In this document: positions 7,945 through 17,231 of the stretch, piece after piece
Layout of the letters: every line of letters starts with the position of its first letter
How positions within the stretch are numbered: the first letter of the stretch is position 1
Assembly: GCA_001314845.1 (NCBI GenBank)
Contig: LJZQ01000003.1
Span: 1 to 64,000, forward strand
Length of the DNA stretch: 64,000 nt
Source: Marinobacter excellens HL-55
GTDB taxonomy: Bacteria > Pseudomonadota > Gammaproteobacteria > Pseudomonadales > Oleiphilaceae
Reading direction: 5' to 3'
Translations under genes and position numbers: made by a program
The notes under the pieces: model-generated
The model's input: the letters and a program-made list of their open reading frames with translations, nothing else
The model's database searches: none
Told to the model about the DNA's origin: nothing

Positions 7945-8724
7945 ATGCATCGATCATCGGCACTGCGGGAACGTGTTTTTCGGTCAGGGAATATCATCAG
8001 AGCACTGATAATAGTGAGCTTTTCGCTACTGTCGCTGCCACTACTTGGCTCAGCAAAGCAGGACGGCTATCGGCTGCTTGAGCTGGAAGGTTATCTGGTT
8101 AAATGGGGCGAGCAGCGGCTGGGCACCGGGGCAAGGATAACTTACGCCTTCGCGGATGAAACGCTGAACTTTGATGATGCCCGTAATTGCGGTGTTCTGG
8201 CGCCGATGGACGCGCTCTCCGGTGAGGATTTGGCCTTCGAGACGCTGGTACAGGAAACTGCTGCAGCGTTCCGGGTTTGGGAGCGTGCTGCTGACCTTTC
8301 ATTTCAACGGGTTTCGAATGCCCGCGATGCAGACATCATTCTCGGGGCCCAGGGCAATCCACAGCGGCGGGCCTTTGCCAATGTCACCTTTTCAACTGAT
8401 GGAACAGGGGATGTACGCGCCATTGACCAGGCTTTGATATGTCTGAATCCCGAACATAAGTGGAAGGTCGGTTTTGGTGGAGACCCCGAAATCTACGACA
8501 TACGCTACACGCTTATTCATGAGATCGGCCACGCCATCGGTCTGGATCATCCTGGCCCGTCAGGGCAAGTAATGGGCTTTCGCTACACCGAAAACTTCCC
8601 CGGATTGCAGCCTGGCGATTTGCTTGGCATACAACAGCTTTATGGGCACAGTGCCAGTGACCGTCAACTGGCCACCGGCAACACTTTTACTGAATCAGCA
8701 CTTAATCCGGTTCAGAAGTTATAG
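7945..8724 (+). CDS. Matrixin-like secreted metalloprotease (metzincin)
   Basis: The 259-residue product has a hydrophobic N-terminal segment (IIRALIIVSFSLLSLPLLG) that looks like a signal peptide or anchor after a basic stretch. The full metzincin zinc site HEIGHAIGLDH is present (His192, Glu193, His196, His202), followed by a Met-turn candidate in QVMGFRY. It therefore resembles M10-type matrixins, zinc endopeptidases that act outside the cytoplasm. ATG 7945 is preferred to a TTG at 7939. Its 3' end overlaps the convergent beta-barrel gene by 13 bp. The substrate is unknown. Confidence 0.8.
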   Translation: MHRSSALRERVFRSGNIIRALIIVSFSLLSLPLLGSAKQDGYRLLELEGYLVKWGEQRLGTGARITYAFADETLNFDDARNCGVLAPMDALSGEDLAFETLVQETAAAFRVWERAADLSFQRVSNARDADIILGAQGNPQRRAFANVTFSTDGTGDVRAIDQALICLNPEHKWKVGFGGDPEIYDIRYTLIHEIGHAIGLDHPGPSGQVMGFRYTENFPGLQPGDLLGIQQLYGHSASDRQLATGNTFTESALNPVQKL

Positions 8725-9260
8725 CCCAAACCCACTGTGTAGGCCCAGATTCCGTCGTCCTGAAACGCATCATTGGCATCACTGGTGTCGCTGAACAGGA
8801 ACTGATACTCGGCGCGAGCAAGGAAATACGTCTTGGTCTGCACGTAGTACTTTAATCCGGCTTCCAGGCCGGCAAAGGCACTGTCCTTGACGCCATCGCC
8901 ATAGATGCCGCCAAGGCTGGCACCGACAAAAGGCCGTGCGCGATCATTCAGGAATTGATAGTCGAGATAGCCACGGGTTGAGCCGTTCCAGAAGTCATCC
9001 GTGACACCTTCACCCTCGATATCAGCATAATTTACGCTCTGGCGAATGCCGGCTACGACATCATTCCGCAGATACCAGCCTAGATCACCGGTTACACCGA
9101 AGCTGCCACTATTAAAATCCCGGTCGTTACTGCCAGTTCCGGATAGGGAGAATTCACGGTCACCCTCGATTGGGCCAAACTCAGCCGATTGAGCGGATAC
9201 TGCCAGGGGTAGGGCGCTCAGAAGACAGAAAGTGATCGCTGCAGTCTTGATTCTGATCAT
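8712..9260 (-). CDS. Outer-membrane beta-barrel protein
   Basis: A 182-residue protein with a clear signal peptide (MIRIKTAAITFCLLSALPLA, cleaved after VSAQSA or nearby), alternating hydrophobic strands, and a C-terminal aromatic end (YTVGLGYNF) as recognised by the BAM machinery. This fits a small eight-stranded OmpA/OmpW-like porin-fold protein. The start is set by AAGGAG eight bases before the ATG at 9260. No specific ligand is apparent. It is convergent with the metzincin gene. Confidence 0.82.
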   Translation of the reverse strand: MIRIKTAAITFCLLSALPLAVSAQSAEFGPIEGDREFSLSGTGSNDRDFNSGSFGVTGDLGWYLRNDVVAGIRQSVNYADIEGEGVTDDFWNGSTRGYLDYQFLNDRARPFVGASLGGIYGDGVKDSAFAGLEAGLKYYVQTKTYFLARAEYQFLFSDTSDANDAFQDDGIWAYTVGLGYNF

Positions 9261-9474
9261 GACAAGCTCCTTGCTCACATTATTCAGATTGCATCTTGAT
9301 AATGCGCCAATGAAAGTATGGCGCGGGGTGTGGCGTAGCAAATGGTGCTAAGGTTGTTTATTGCATGCGCACTGGAACAGGATGAGTGACGGACCAGTCT
9401 GCCGTCTGTTCGCAAGCACACACATGCTTTGTTCGGTAGCGTAAAGAGCCCACAAGACCTCTTTTCAGTCATCG

Positions 9475-9789
9475 CTATTTTCGCCCCATGCTGTTTTCAA
9501 CTGATTTGACACCCTTCACTTCGCGGGCCAGCTTTACGGCGGTATCGATGTCGGCCTGTGAATTGACGAAGCCTGACAGTTGAACAACACCCTTGTAGGT
9601 CTCAACGTTAATTTCGGCGCTCTTCAATGTTGTCTCGTTGAAAATTGCAGCCTTAACCTTGGTGGTAATCACTGTATCGTCGATGTACTCACCGGTGCCC
9701 GAACTGGACTCTGTAGAGGCGCATCCGACGAGCAAAGCCAACAGCATGATTGCCGCCAGCATCGGGACTGATCGCATTATCCGTTCCAT
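9475..9789 (-). CDS. BON-domain lipoprotein
   Basis: A 104-residue protein with a lipoprotein signal (LLALLVGC, Cys23) followed by one BON domain (DTVITTKVKAAIF, then INVETYKGVVQLSGFVNS and VKGVKSVENSM). BON domains bind phospholipid or peptidoglycan, and OmsY/DolP-type proteins of this form act in the periplasm in envelope stability and osmotic stress. A second Met at residue 5 could be the start. It is monocistronic, with about 215 and 260 bp of apparently non-coding sequence on its two sides. Confidence 0.88.
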   Translation of the reverse strand: MERIMRSVPMLAAIMLLALLVGCASTESSSGTGEYIDDTVITTKVKAAIFNETTLKSAEINVETYKGVVQLSGFVNSQADIDTAVKLAREVKGVKSVENSMGRK

Positions 9790-10050
9790 AGCTTAGTCTC
9801 CTGTCGCAGCCAACCCCATTCGTTCTGTTGCTCCATTGGAGCCGCGCCTCGGCGGTTGACTGACCGGGGGCAAAGCGAGAATAACGCGGTCCCTGAAAGC
9901 GAGTCTGTTCGTTGGCCAACAGTCCGGCTCGCTACCGTATACAGTTTCGATCACCTGGCACCAACGCATCCTGCTATGCTTCAATGACTAGCCAACAGTC
10001 AGACCAGCCAACAAGGCGGTCTCGCGTATTCCTGGGTCTGGTCAAAAATA

Positions 10051-11766
10051 ATGAAAATACACGATAAGATGGTCAAACCCCGGCGATCTTCACCTCGGGG
10101 GCGCCAACTGGAGCCTGTCATACTCGACGAGCTTCGCGGCCTGATTGGTGACGAACGCATCGATTCGTCACTGCGCCGACGGGATCATCTGATCGAACAC
10201 CTGCACGCTGTTCAGGACACCTACGGTTACGTCTCAATACCCCGGCTCAGGGCCTTGGCGGCTTTCATGAATCTTCCCATGGCCGCTGTTTACGAAACCG
10301 CCACTTTTTACGCTCATTTTGACGTTATTCACGACGAACAGGCACCGCCGCCTTTGTTGACCCTGCGGGTGTGTGACTCACTATCCTGCCATCTGGCCGG
10401 GGCAGAAGCACTGCATCAGGCGTTGACTGACGGTGTTGATCCGGCCCGGGCAAGGGTAAAGCGGGCACCCTGCATGGGGCGGTGCGACACAGCACCGGTG
10501 GTGGAAGTTGGCCGCCATCATGTGGGCCATGCCAATGTCCAGAATGTGGGTGCGGCGGTGGAAGACGGCCAGATTCACCCGGAAGAGATTCACTGGCAAC
10601 GCCTGACGAATTACTGTTCTACCGGCGGTTATGGACTGCTGGCCGATTGCCGTGAAGGCCGGGTGAGCGTCGAATCGCTGGAGCAGGAACTAGAGCATGC
10701 CGGCCTGCGGGGTCTTGGCGGCGCCGGTTTCCCAACCTACCTCAAATGGCGGGCGGTGCGGGCCGAGCCGGGGCCACGCTATGCCGTAATCAACGCCGAC
10801 GAGGGCGAACCGGGCACTTTCAAGGATCGCTATTACCTGGAGCGTGAACCCCATGTTTTTCTGGAAGGGGCCCTGGTTGGCGCCTGGGCAGTGGACGCAA
10901 AGGCCCTTTATATCTATCTGCGGGATGAATACCCGGGCTTGCATAAGGTGCTGACCGAGGCCTTGGCCGAGCTGGAAGCCGCCGATCTCGTCGAGCCGGG
11001 CTTCATTATTTTGCGCCGTGGCGCTGGAGCCTACATTTGCGGCGAAGAATCCGCCCTGATCGAATCTCTGGAGGGTAAAACCGGCAAACCGCGTCATCGC
11101 CCACCGTTTGTCGCCCAGAAAGGCCTGTTTGATCAGCCAACCCTGGTAAACAACGTGGAGACGGCTTACTGGATCCCCCGCATCCATGCCCAGGGCGCCG
11201 AATGGTTCGCGAGCCAGGGGCGCCACGGTCGAAAGGGGCTTCGCAGCTTTTCAGTCTCCGGCCGGGTGGCCCGGCCGGGCGTCCATCTTGCACCTGCAGG
11301 GATCACCCTCAATGAACTAATAGAGGAACACTGCGGCGGCATGGCCGAAGGGCACCGCCTTCTGGCCTATCTGCCCGGCGGGGCTTCCGGCGGAATCCTG
11401 CCCGCCAGCAAAGCTGACATCCCGCTGGACTTCGACACTCTCCAGGAGCACGGCTGCTTTATCGGCTCTGCCGCGGTGATCGTGCTATCGAATCAGGACA
11501 ACCTGCAAGCCGCGGCAACCAACCTTCTGGGTTTTTTCGCGGATGAGTCCTGCGGGCAGTGCACCCCCTGCCGTGTGGGCACCGAGAAAATGCTCACCTT
11601 GCTGGAACGCACAACCTGGGATGAGGACACGCTCCAAAACCTGGCCCGGGTAATGGCGGATGCCTCCATCTGCGGCCTGGGCCAGGCCGCACCCAACCCG
11701 GTGCTGAGCCTGTTGCGGGATTTTCGCACCGAACTCGCCAGCCAGAACCTGATCGCTAAAGGGTAG
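10051..11766 (+). CDS. Formate dehydrogenase, fused gamma/beta subunit (NuoE-NuoF-like)
   Basis: A 571-residue fusion. Residues 20-185 form a NuoE-type thioredoxin-fold [2Fe-2S] domain with Cys108, Cys113, Cys141 and Cys145. From about 200 onward is a NuoF-type diaphorase: glycine-rich FMN/NADH site (GLRGLGGAGFPTYLKW), conserved GEESALIESLEG, and the [4Fe-4S] ligands of SCGQCTPC (Cys501, 504, 507) with Cys541. The partner downstream is the molybdopterin subunit, so this is the NAD-reducing module of a cytosolic FdsABG-type formate dehydrogenase, with FdsG and FdsB joined. It oxidises formate to CO2 and reduces NAD+, and the reaction is reversible in some relatives. The next gene starts 7 bp after its stop. 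Confidence 0.9.
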   Translation: MKIHDKMVKPRRSSPRGRQLEPVILDELRGLIGDERIDSSLRRRDHLIEHLHAVQDTYGYVSIPRLRALAAFMNLPMAAVYETATFYAHFDVIHDEQAPPPLLTLRVCDSLSCHLAGAEALHQALTDGVDPARARVKRAPCMGRCDTAPVVEVGRHHVGHANVQNVGAAVEDGQIHPEEIHWQRLTNYCSTGGYGLLADCREGRVSVESLEQELEHAGLRGLGGAGFPTYLKWRAVRAEPGPRYAVINADEGEPGTFKDRYYLEREPHVFLEGALVGAWAVDAKALYIYLRDEYPGLHKVLTEALAELEAADLVEPGFIILRRGAGAYICGEESALIESLEGKTGKPRHRPPFVAQKGLFDQPTLVNNVETAYWIPRIHAQGAEWFASQGRHGRKGLRSFSVSGRVARPGVHLAPAGITLNELIEEHCGGMAEGHRLLAYLPGGASGGILPASKADIPLDFDTLQEHGCFIGSAAVIVLSNQDNLQAAATNLLGFFADESCGQCTPCRVGTEKMLTLLERTTWDEDTLQNLARVMADASICGLGQAAPNPVLSLLRDFRTELASQNLIAKG

Positions 11767-11773
11767 GGCCACC

Positions 11774-14638
11774 ATGAGCAACACCAACAGAAGCTTCATC
11801 CTGACACTGGACGACGTGGAAGTTCAGGCCTATCCCGGCGAAACCCTCTGGCAGGTGGCCAAACGCGCCGGCGAGACCATTCCGCCCCTGTGCTTCAAAG
11901 ACGCCCCCGGTTATCGAGCGGACGGCAACTGTCGAGCCTGCATGGTAGAAGTGGAAGGCGAACGGGTACTCGCCGCCAGCTGTATTCGCGAGGCAACCCC
12001 CGGCATGGTCGTTCGCAGCGCAGGCTCCGGCCGTGTTCAGGCCGCCCGCAAAGCGGTGCTGGAATTGCTGCTGGCGGACCAGCCAGAACGCGCAGACAGC
12101 CCGGACCGCTCCAGCCACCTCTGGGATACGGCGGATCAATTGGCCATTGATGTGGGGTCTGTGCGCCAGCGCATCCCGTCCCGCTCGGATCGGGCAGAGC
12201 CCACGGTTCACCATGTCGAGCCAAGATCCGATGCGCTGCCCCATGCCCGGGGCCAGGACACCACCCATTCGGCCATGAACGTCAACCTGGACGCCTGCAT
12301 CACCTGCGGTTTGTGCGAGCGCGCCTGCCGGGAAGTGCAGGGCAATGACGTGATCGGTCTGGCACACCGGGGCGCCGCATCCAAAGTGATCTTCGACTTC
12401 GACGATCCCATGGGCGACAGCACCTGCGTGGCCTGCGGCGAATGTGTCCAGGCCTGCCCGACCGGGGCGTTGATGCCTGCCACGCTGATTGATGAAGAAG
12501 GTCGCGGCGATTCCGCCATAGCCGATCGAACAGTGGACTCCGTCTGCCCCTATTGCGGCGTGGGCTGCCAGCTCACCTATCACGTCAAAGACGAACCAGC
12601 GCAAAGCGGAAGCGGCAAGCAGACCAGCCGCATCCTTTTTGTGGAAGGCAAAGACGGCCCCTCCAACCAGAATCGGTTGTGTGTGAAAGGCCGCTTCGGC
12701 TTTGATTACCCCGCGCACCCGGCACGGCTGACTAAACCGCTGATTCGTAGGGACGGCGCGGCCAAAGGCGTGGACCCTGGGTTTGACCCGGCCAATCCTT
12801 CGACCCATTTTCGGGAGGCAAGCTGGGAAGAAGCACTGGAATTTGCGGCCAGCGGGCTGAGGGATCTTAAAAACCAACACGGCCCCAGCGCACTCGCCGG
12901 TTTTGGCAGCGCCAAGTGCTCCAACGAAGAAGCCTGGCTGTTCCAGAAACTGGTGCGCACCGGTTTCGGCTCCAACCACGTTGACCACTGCACGCGGCTT
13001 TGTCACGCCAGCTCCGTGGCGGCGCTGATGGAATGCCTGGGCTCTGGTGCTGTAACCGCCTCTTTCATGCAGGCGCTTCAGTCCGATGTGGTGATCCTTA
13101 CCGGCTGCAACCCCGCCGTCAACCACCCGGTGGCCGCCACCTACTTCAAGCAGGCGGCCCGCAATGGCACCAAACTGATCATCATCGACCCCCGGGGCCA
13201 GGCATTGGACGCCTACGCCTGGCGCAGCCTGCGGTTTACGCCGGGGGGCGACGTGTCGCTGTTCAACGCCATGCTCAACGTGATCATCAGCGAAGGGCTC
13301 TATAACCAAGCCTACATCGATGAACACACCGAAGGCTTCGAGGCGCTGGCCGCCAGTGTTGCGGACATGACCCCGGAAGCCATGAGCCCGGCCTGCGGCG
13401 TTGAACCCGACACCATCCGCGAAGTGGCCCGGGCCTACGCCGGTGCCGAAAGCGCCATGATTTTCTGGGGCATGGGCATATCCCAGCACGTACACGGCAC
13501 CGACAACGCCCGCTGCCTGATCTCCCTGGCCCTGACCTGTGGCCATACCGGCCGCCCCGGCACCGGCCTGCACCCGTTGCGTGGCCAGAACAACGTTCAG
13601 GGCGCCTCCGACGCCGGTCTGATTCCCATGGTGCTGCCAGACTACCAACCGGTCGGGGATACCCAGCTGCGCGCCGCCTTCGAAGAACTCTGGAACACCG
13701 AACTGGACCCGGAACCCGGGCTCACCGTGGTGGAAATCATGGACGCCATCACTGCAGGCACCATCAAGGGCATGTACATCCTCGGCGAAAACCCCGCCAT
13801 GTCCGACCCGGACCTGACCCACGCCCGGGCCGCGCTGGGCGCGCTGGAACACCTGGTAGTGCAGGACCTGTTCGTCACCGAAACCGCCCAGTTTGCCGAC
13901 GTCATCCTGCCCGCCGCCGCCTGGTCGGAAAAATCCGGCACTGTCACCAACACCAACCGCCAGGTGCAGATGGGTCGCGCCGCGCTGACGCCGCCGGGGC
14001 AGGCAAAGCCCGACTGGTGGATCATCCAGGAAATCGCCCGGCGTTTCGGCCTGGAATGGGACTACGCCGGCCCGGAACAAGTCTTCGCTGAAATGAAGCA
14101 GGGCATGCACTCCCTGGATCATATCTCCTGGTTCCGTCTTGAGAGCGAAGGCTCCGTAACCTACCCATGCCCGGCGGACGATCAACCGGGGCAGGACGTG
14201 GTCTTCTCCGATGCCTTCCCCCGCGCTGGAGGACGGGCCAAACTCTCGCCCACCCGCCCGCTGCCGCCAGACGAACCGGTGGATGAAGCCTACCCCATGG
14301 TGCTAACCACCGGCCGATTGCTGGAACACTGGCACACCGGCGCCATGACCCGGCGCAGCAAAGTACTGGACGAACGCGAACCGGAAGCCGCGGCTTACCT
14401 GGCACCGGCGGAGCTGCACCGCCTGGGCGTGACACCGGGCAACGCCATTCAGGTCGCCACCCGCCGTGGCAGCATCACCCTGACCGCGCGGGCCGATCAG
14501 ACCATGCCAGAGGGTATGGTGTTCATACCCTTCGCCTTTGCCGAGGCGGCCGCAAATTTGCTCACCAATCCGGCGCTGGATCCGTTTGGGAAGATTCCGG
14601 AGTTTAAGTATGCAGCCTGTCGGTTGAGCCTCCTTTAA
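11774..14638 (+). CDS. Formate dehydrogenase alpha subunit, Mo/W-bis-MGD
   Basis: A 954-residue catalytic subunit. The N-terminus is a NuoG-like [2Fe-2S] ferredoxin (GYRADGNCRACMVEVEGE). Two [4Fe-4S] clusters follow (CITCGLCERAC and CVACGECVQACP). The molybdopterin oxidoreductase body begins with CPYCGVGCQL and the paired LCVKGRFG. The active site HCTRLCHASS has Cys410 as the metal ligand, so the enzyme uses cysteine rather than selenocysteine, with His411 next to it. The C-terminal dinucleotide-binding domain includes TTGRLLEHWHTG. Together with the upstream fused subunit it forms a soluble NAD-dependent formate dehydrogenase. No fdhD or accessory subunit lies beside it. Confidence 0.92.
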   Translation: MSNTNRSFILTLDDVEVQAYPGETLWQVAKRAGETIPPLCFKDAPGYRADGNCRACMVEVEGERVLAASCIREATPGMVVRSAGSGRVQAARKAVLELLLADQPERADSPDRSSHLWDTADQLAIDVGSVRQRIPSRSDRAEPTVHHVEPRSDALPHARGQDTTHSAMNVNLDACITCGLCERACREVQGNDVIGLAHRGAASKVIFDFDDPMGDSTCVACGECVQACPTGALMPATLIDEEGRGDSAIADRTVDSVCPYCGVGCQLTYHVKDEPAQSGSGKQTSRILFVEGKDGPSNQNRLCVKGRFGFDYPAHPARLTKPLIRRDGAAKGVDPGFDPANPSTHFREASWEEALEFAASGLRDLKNQHGPSALAGFGSAKCSNEEAWLFQKLVRTGFGSNHVDHCTRLCHASSVAALMECLGSGAVTASFMQALQSDVVILTGCNPAVNHPVAATYFKQAARNGTKLIIIDPRGQALDAYAWRSLRFTPGGDVSLFNAMLNVIISEGLYNQAYIDEHTEGFEALAASVADMTPEAMSPACGVEPDTIREVARAYAGAESAMIFWGMGISQHVHGTDNARCLISLALTCGHTGRPGTGLHPLRGQNNVQGASDAGLIPMVLPDYQPVGDTQLRAAFEELWNTELDPEPGLTVVEIMDAITAGTIKGMYILGENPAMSDPDLTHARAALGALEHLVVQDLFVTETAQFADVILPAAAWSEKSGTVTNTNRQVQMGRAALTPPGQAKPDWWIIQEIARRFGLEWDYAGPEQVFAEMKQGMHSLDHISWFRLESEGSVTYPCPADDQPGQDVVFSDAFPRAGGRAKLSPTRPLPPDEPVDEAYPMVLTTGRLLEHWHTGAMTRRSKVLDEREPEAAAYLAPAELHRLGVTPGNAIQVATRRGSITLTARADQTMPEGMVFIPFAFAEAAANLLTNPALDPFGKIPEFKYAACRLSLL

Positions 14639-14693
14639 AAAATGTCTGTAGAACGGTTTAGAACCCCACTTTCAAAACCATCAGGATAGAGTT

Positions 14694-16016
14694 ATGCCCC
14701 AATCACCACTCGCCCAATCCCTCAAACTCCCCTGCGGAGCAGTCCTGCCAAACCGGCTTGCCAAAGCTGCCATGACCGAAGGGCTGGCAGACGATCAACT
14801 CCATGCTACACACCGCCATGAAACCCTCTATCGGCGCTGGTCCGATGGCGGGGCAGGGCTGTTGATTACCGGCAACGTGATGATTGACAACAGCGTGCTG
14901 GAGCGGCCTGGCAATGTGGCGATTGATCCGGCGCCGGAAGGCGAAGAGCCGGAAGGAATGGCGCAGTTACGCGCCTGGGCGAAAGCGGGCACCCGCAACG
15001 GCAACCATTTATGGATGCAGATTTCCCACGCCGGGCGGCAGTCGCCCCGTTACGTGACTACGCGCCCGGTGGGGCCATCAGCGGTGCAGCTGTCGTTAAT
15101 GGGCAACTATGCCCGCCCGCGGGCACTCACGGAGCCGGAGATCCTGGACTTTATCCAGCGTTTTGCCAATGTGGCCCGGATTGCCAAAGCCGCCGGTTTT
15201 ACCGGCGTTCAGGTGCATGGGGCTCATGGGTATCTGTTGTCGTCTTTTCTGTCTCCGGTCACCAATCAGCGCACAGATCGCTGGGGAGGATCGCTGGAGA
15301 ATCGCGCCCGCTTCCTTCTTGAGGTGGCGCGGGCGACTCGCGCCGCTGTGGGGCCGGAGTTTCCGGTGGCGGTAAAGCTGAATTCCGACGATTTCCGCAA
15401 GGGCGGGTTTACGCTTGATGAGTCTGTGCGCGTGGTGCGCTGGCTCAATGAGGAGGGTATTGATCTGCTGGAGGTGTCCGGCGGCACCTACGAACAGCCT
15501 CGGCTGCTCGGGTACAGTGGCGATGCTGACACGGCGAGCGACGGGCCAGATATGCGGGAAAGCACGCGCAAGCGGGAGGCCTATTTTCTTGATTATGCCC
15601 AGACGATTCGTGAGGTGTGTGACTGCCCGTTGATGGTCACCGGTGGCTTCCGTACGCGCACATTTATGGAGGAGGTGGTTGTGAGTGGGGAAACCGACGT
15701 AATTGGCCTTGGCCGGCCGCTCTGCACGGATCCGGACACCCCTGAGGATCTGCTTGAAGGGCGCATCGATAAGACGGTTTGCCACGAAGATCACATCAAG
15801 CTCGCCCAGCGCGGCTTTTTCTCGCCAGCGAGTCCGCTGATGCCGCTTAAAGTCATTAACGTGCTGGGCGGCCAGGCCTGGTACTACCAGCAGATTTTCC
15901 GGCTGGCAGATGATGGTAAGTCTGACCCGGACCTCAGTATTTTCAAGGCCATTGGGGCTTACTTGAAGGATGAGCTGAGCCGGTCCCGGCGCGTGAAAAA
16001 GGCCCGGCTTAGCTGA
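14694..16016 (+). CDS. NADH:flavin oxidoreductase (old yellow enzyme family)
   Basis: A 440-residue FMN-dependent TIM-barrel protein. Family features are clear: LPNRLAKAAMTEGLAD at the N-terminus, QISHAGRQ, the substrate/flavin region VQVHGAHGYLLSSFLSP followed by TNQRTDRWGGSLENR, and the phosphate-binding part (VTGGFRTR, DVIGLGRPL). It lacks the C-terminal FeS and Rossmann domains of 2,4-dienoyl-CoA reductase, so it is the short form. It probably reduces activated C=C bonds with NAD(P)H, but the substrate is unknown. It starts 55 bp after the formate dehydrogenase gene. Confidence 0.9.
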   Translation: MPQSPLAQSLKLPCGAVLPNRLAKAAMTEGLADDQLHATHRHETLYRRWSDGGAGLLITGNVMIDNSVLERPGNVAIDPAPEGEEPEGMAQLRAWAKAGTRNGNHLWMQISHAGRQSPRYVTTRPVGPSAVQLSLMGNYARPRALTEPEILDFIQRFANVARIAKAAGFTGVQVHGAHGYLLSSFLSPVTNQRTDRWGGSLENRARFLLEVARATRAAVGPEFPVAVKLNSDDFRKGGFTLDESVRVVRWLNEEGIDLLEVSGGTYEQPRLLGYSGDADTASDGPDMRESTRKREAYFLDYAQTIREVCDCPLMVTGGFRTRTFMEEVVVSGETDVIGLGRPLCTDPDTPEDLLEGRIDKTVCHEDHIKLAQRGFFSPASPLMPLKVINVLGGQAWYYQQIFRLADDGKSDPDLSIFKAIGAYLKDELSRSRRVKKARLS

Positions 16017-16563
16017 AGATGATTCTCTGGCTCAACCTCCAATCCTGCATTCTCAGCCGAAATTCACCAACTTGCCGTCCGGAAACGAAAAGGCTCACTG
16101 AAGCCAGGTGCTCAAGATCCAGTGGTCCCGCATCGGTCACTGTCTTGCCGCGCCAGGTCGGTATGAATTCACTGAATGGCAGGCGGATGCGGCTCCAGTC
16201 TTCCGTACCCGGGGTGAACGCATGCTGGTACACAATGCTGCTCCGGTCGGTGCTGTTCCGAAGACCGATCTTGTAGGTTTTGCCGTCGCCCAGAGCAAGG
16301 AGCTCGACACCCGTATAATTGGATGCATCGAACACTTCCGGCAGGTCCGCTTTGACGGAAGCAAAGCCGCCTCCGTTATCCAGTCGCACGGTGCCGTGAA
16401 AGAGGCCGACTCCTTTCTTAGAGTTAATGAGCGTTCCGTCCGATCGTCCGCCCATCACCTGGTCACCGAGTGAGCTCCACTCCAATCCCCCGTCTCGAGA
16501 ATCGAACGAAACCAGGGTGGGGTTGGCGCGGGCAGAGGCGTTTCGATCGACCTGAAGATTCAT
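16009..16563 (-). CDS. CIA30 family protein
   Basis: A 184-residue protein with one CIA30 domain, a jelly-roll/galactose-binding-like fold. Typical features are LEWSSLGDQVMGGRSDG near the start and a C-terminal strand series ending GEFRLRMQDW. Bacterial homologues are uncharacterised; the name comes from a mitochondrial complex I assembly factor. The only usable ATG (16563) and the first 11 residues lie inside a 60-bp repeat of the tail of the TOPRIM gene on the opposite strand, and no Shine-Dalgarno precedes it. The domain itself is complete. The 3' end overlaps the oxidoreductase gene by 8 bp. Confidence 0.75.
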   Translation of the reverse strand: MNLQVDRNASARANPTLVSFDSRDGGLEWSSLGDQVMGGRSDGTLINSKKGVGLFHGTVRLDNGGGFASVKADLPEVFDASNYTGVELLALGDGKTYKIGLRNSTDRSSIVYQHAFTPGTEDWSRIRLPFSEFIPTWRGKTVTDAGPLDLEHLASVSLFVSGRQVGEFRLRMQDWRLSQRIIFS

Positions 16564-16589
16564 GGAAGAGGAGATAACTCTGGATGAAT
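16530..16589. repeat. 60-bp direct repeat, copy A (degenerate tail of the TOPRIM gene)
   Basis: By eye this stretch matches 17953-18012 at about 51 of 60 positions without gaps. In the plus-strand frame it reads RAEAFRST, stop, RFMEEEITLDE, clearly related to LAEAFRATGKFMEQELILDE at the end of the gene at 17232. It is a remnant of a second copy of that gene end, and it now overlaps the 5' end of the CIA30 gene in antisense. Confidence 0.8.
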
Positions 16590-16633
16590 TTTATGGGGGA
16601 ATGTCGCTCTCTGCCCGGACGCGTTCATAAGCC

Positions 16634-17017
16634 CTAACCGATAGCTCTCTGAACGGCCACATAATGCGTGACTTCGTCGCCATCCATCACCGGTGCGATC
16701 TTCCATTCAATGACAAAAGAGGAGCCGTCCTTACGGTAATTAATGGTGTCGCCGTGAAAGGTCCGTTTATTTTTCAGATCGTCAGCCAACCTCTCTTTGA
16801 CTCCGCTCTCTGTTCTCGGTCCCTGAAGCAATCCCGGTGTTTTTCCGATTACTTCATCTGCAGAATAGCCGGTTAGATTGCTGAAGGCCTGGTTTACATA
16901 GATGATCACAGAGTTTGTATGATCAGACGTCGCTTTGGTCACCATGATCGATTCAAAAGCCAAGTCGGCGACGGTTTGAAACAGCGGAGATTGAAGAATA
17001 TCTTCAGAATTGTTCAT
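16634..17017 (-). CDS. Single PAS-domain protein
   Basis: A 127-residue protein that is almost entirely one PAS domain (IIYVNQAFSNLTGYSADEVI, then a helix after GPRTESGVKE, then YRKDGSSFVIEW and the last strand HYVAVQRA). The segment GKTPGLLQG lies where LOV photoreceptors have the flavin-binding cysteine motif GRNCRFLQ. The cysteine is absent, so it is not a photocycling LOV protein. No output domain is fused, so it must act through a partner. It is transcribed away from the TOPRIM gene across a 214-bp divergent region with no other feature seen. Confidence 0.85.
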   Translation of the reverse strand: MNNSEDILQSPLFQTVADLAFESIMVTKATSDHTNSVIIYVNQAFSNLTGYSADEVIGKTPGLLQGPRTESGVKERLADDLKNKRTFHGDTINYRKDGSSFVIEWKIAPVMDGDEVTHYVAVQRAIG

Positions 17018-17231
17018 ACATATCCCTCTGCGTTAAAAATGGTTTTGATTGGTAACGCCCTTCTAGTGTACGAACTGCTTCTGTCACTGTATCAGTTGGG
17101 TGTGACGTCGAACTCAGCACGGCCCGGCGGGTTAAATTGTCTGACGGCGTCCCACAGGGGATGCAACCAACGTTACACTAATCATTAAATATACGTTTAA
17201 AAACACTGTTCAGAGTGATTATGGTGCGCCG

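Noticed and set aside
7687-7950. Overlapping short frames on both strands between the DUF2254 and metzincin genes
   Set aside because: Unnatural composition, no start signals and no family resemblance; treated as non-coding.
11756-14185. An 809-codon open frame antisense to the formate dehydrogenase alpha subunit
   Set aside because: It is a mirror of a GC-rich, strongly biased coding strand. The translation is Gly/His/Val-rich without any family match, while the plus strand has all cofactor motifs.
16634-17017. Possible LOV blue-light receptor
   Set aside because: The segment corresponding to the flavin-binding cysteine motif reads GKTPGLLQG and lacks the cysteine, so only a generic PAS call is supported.
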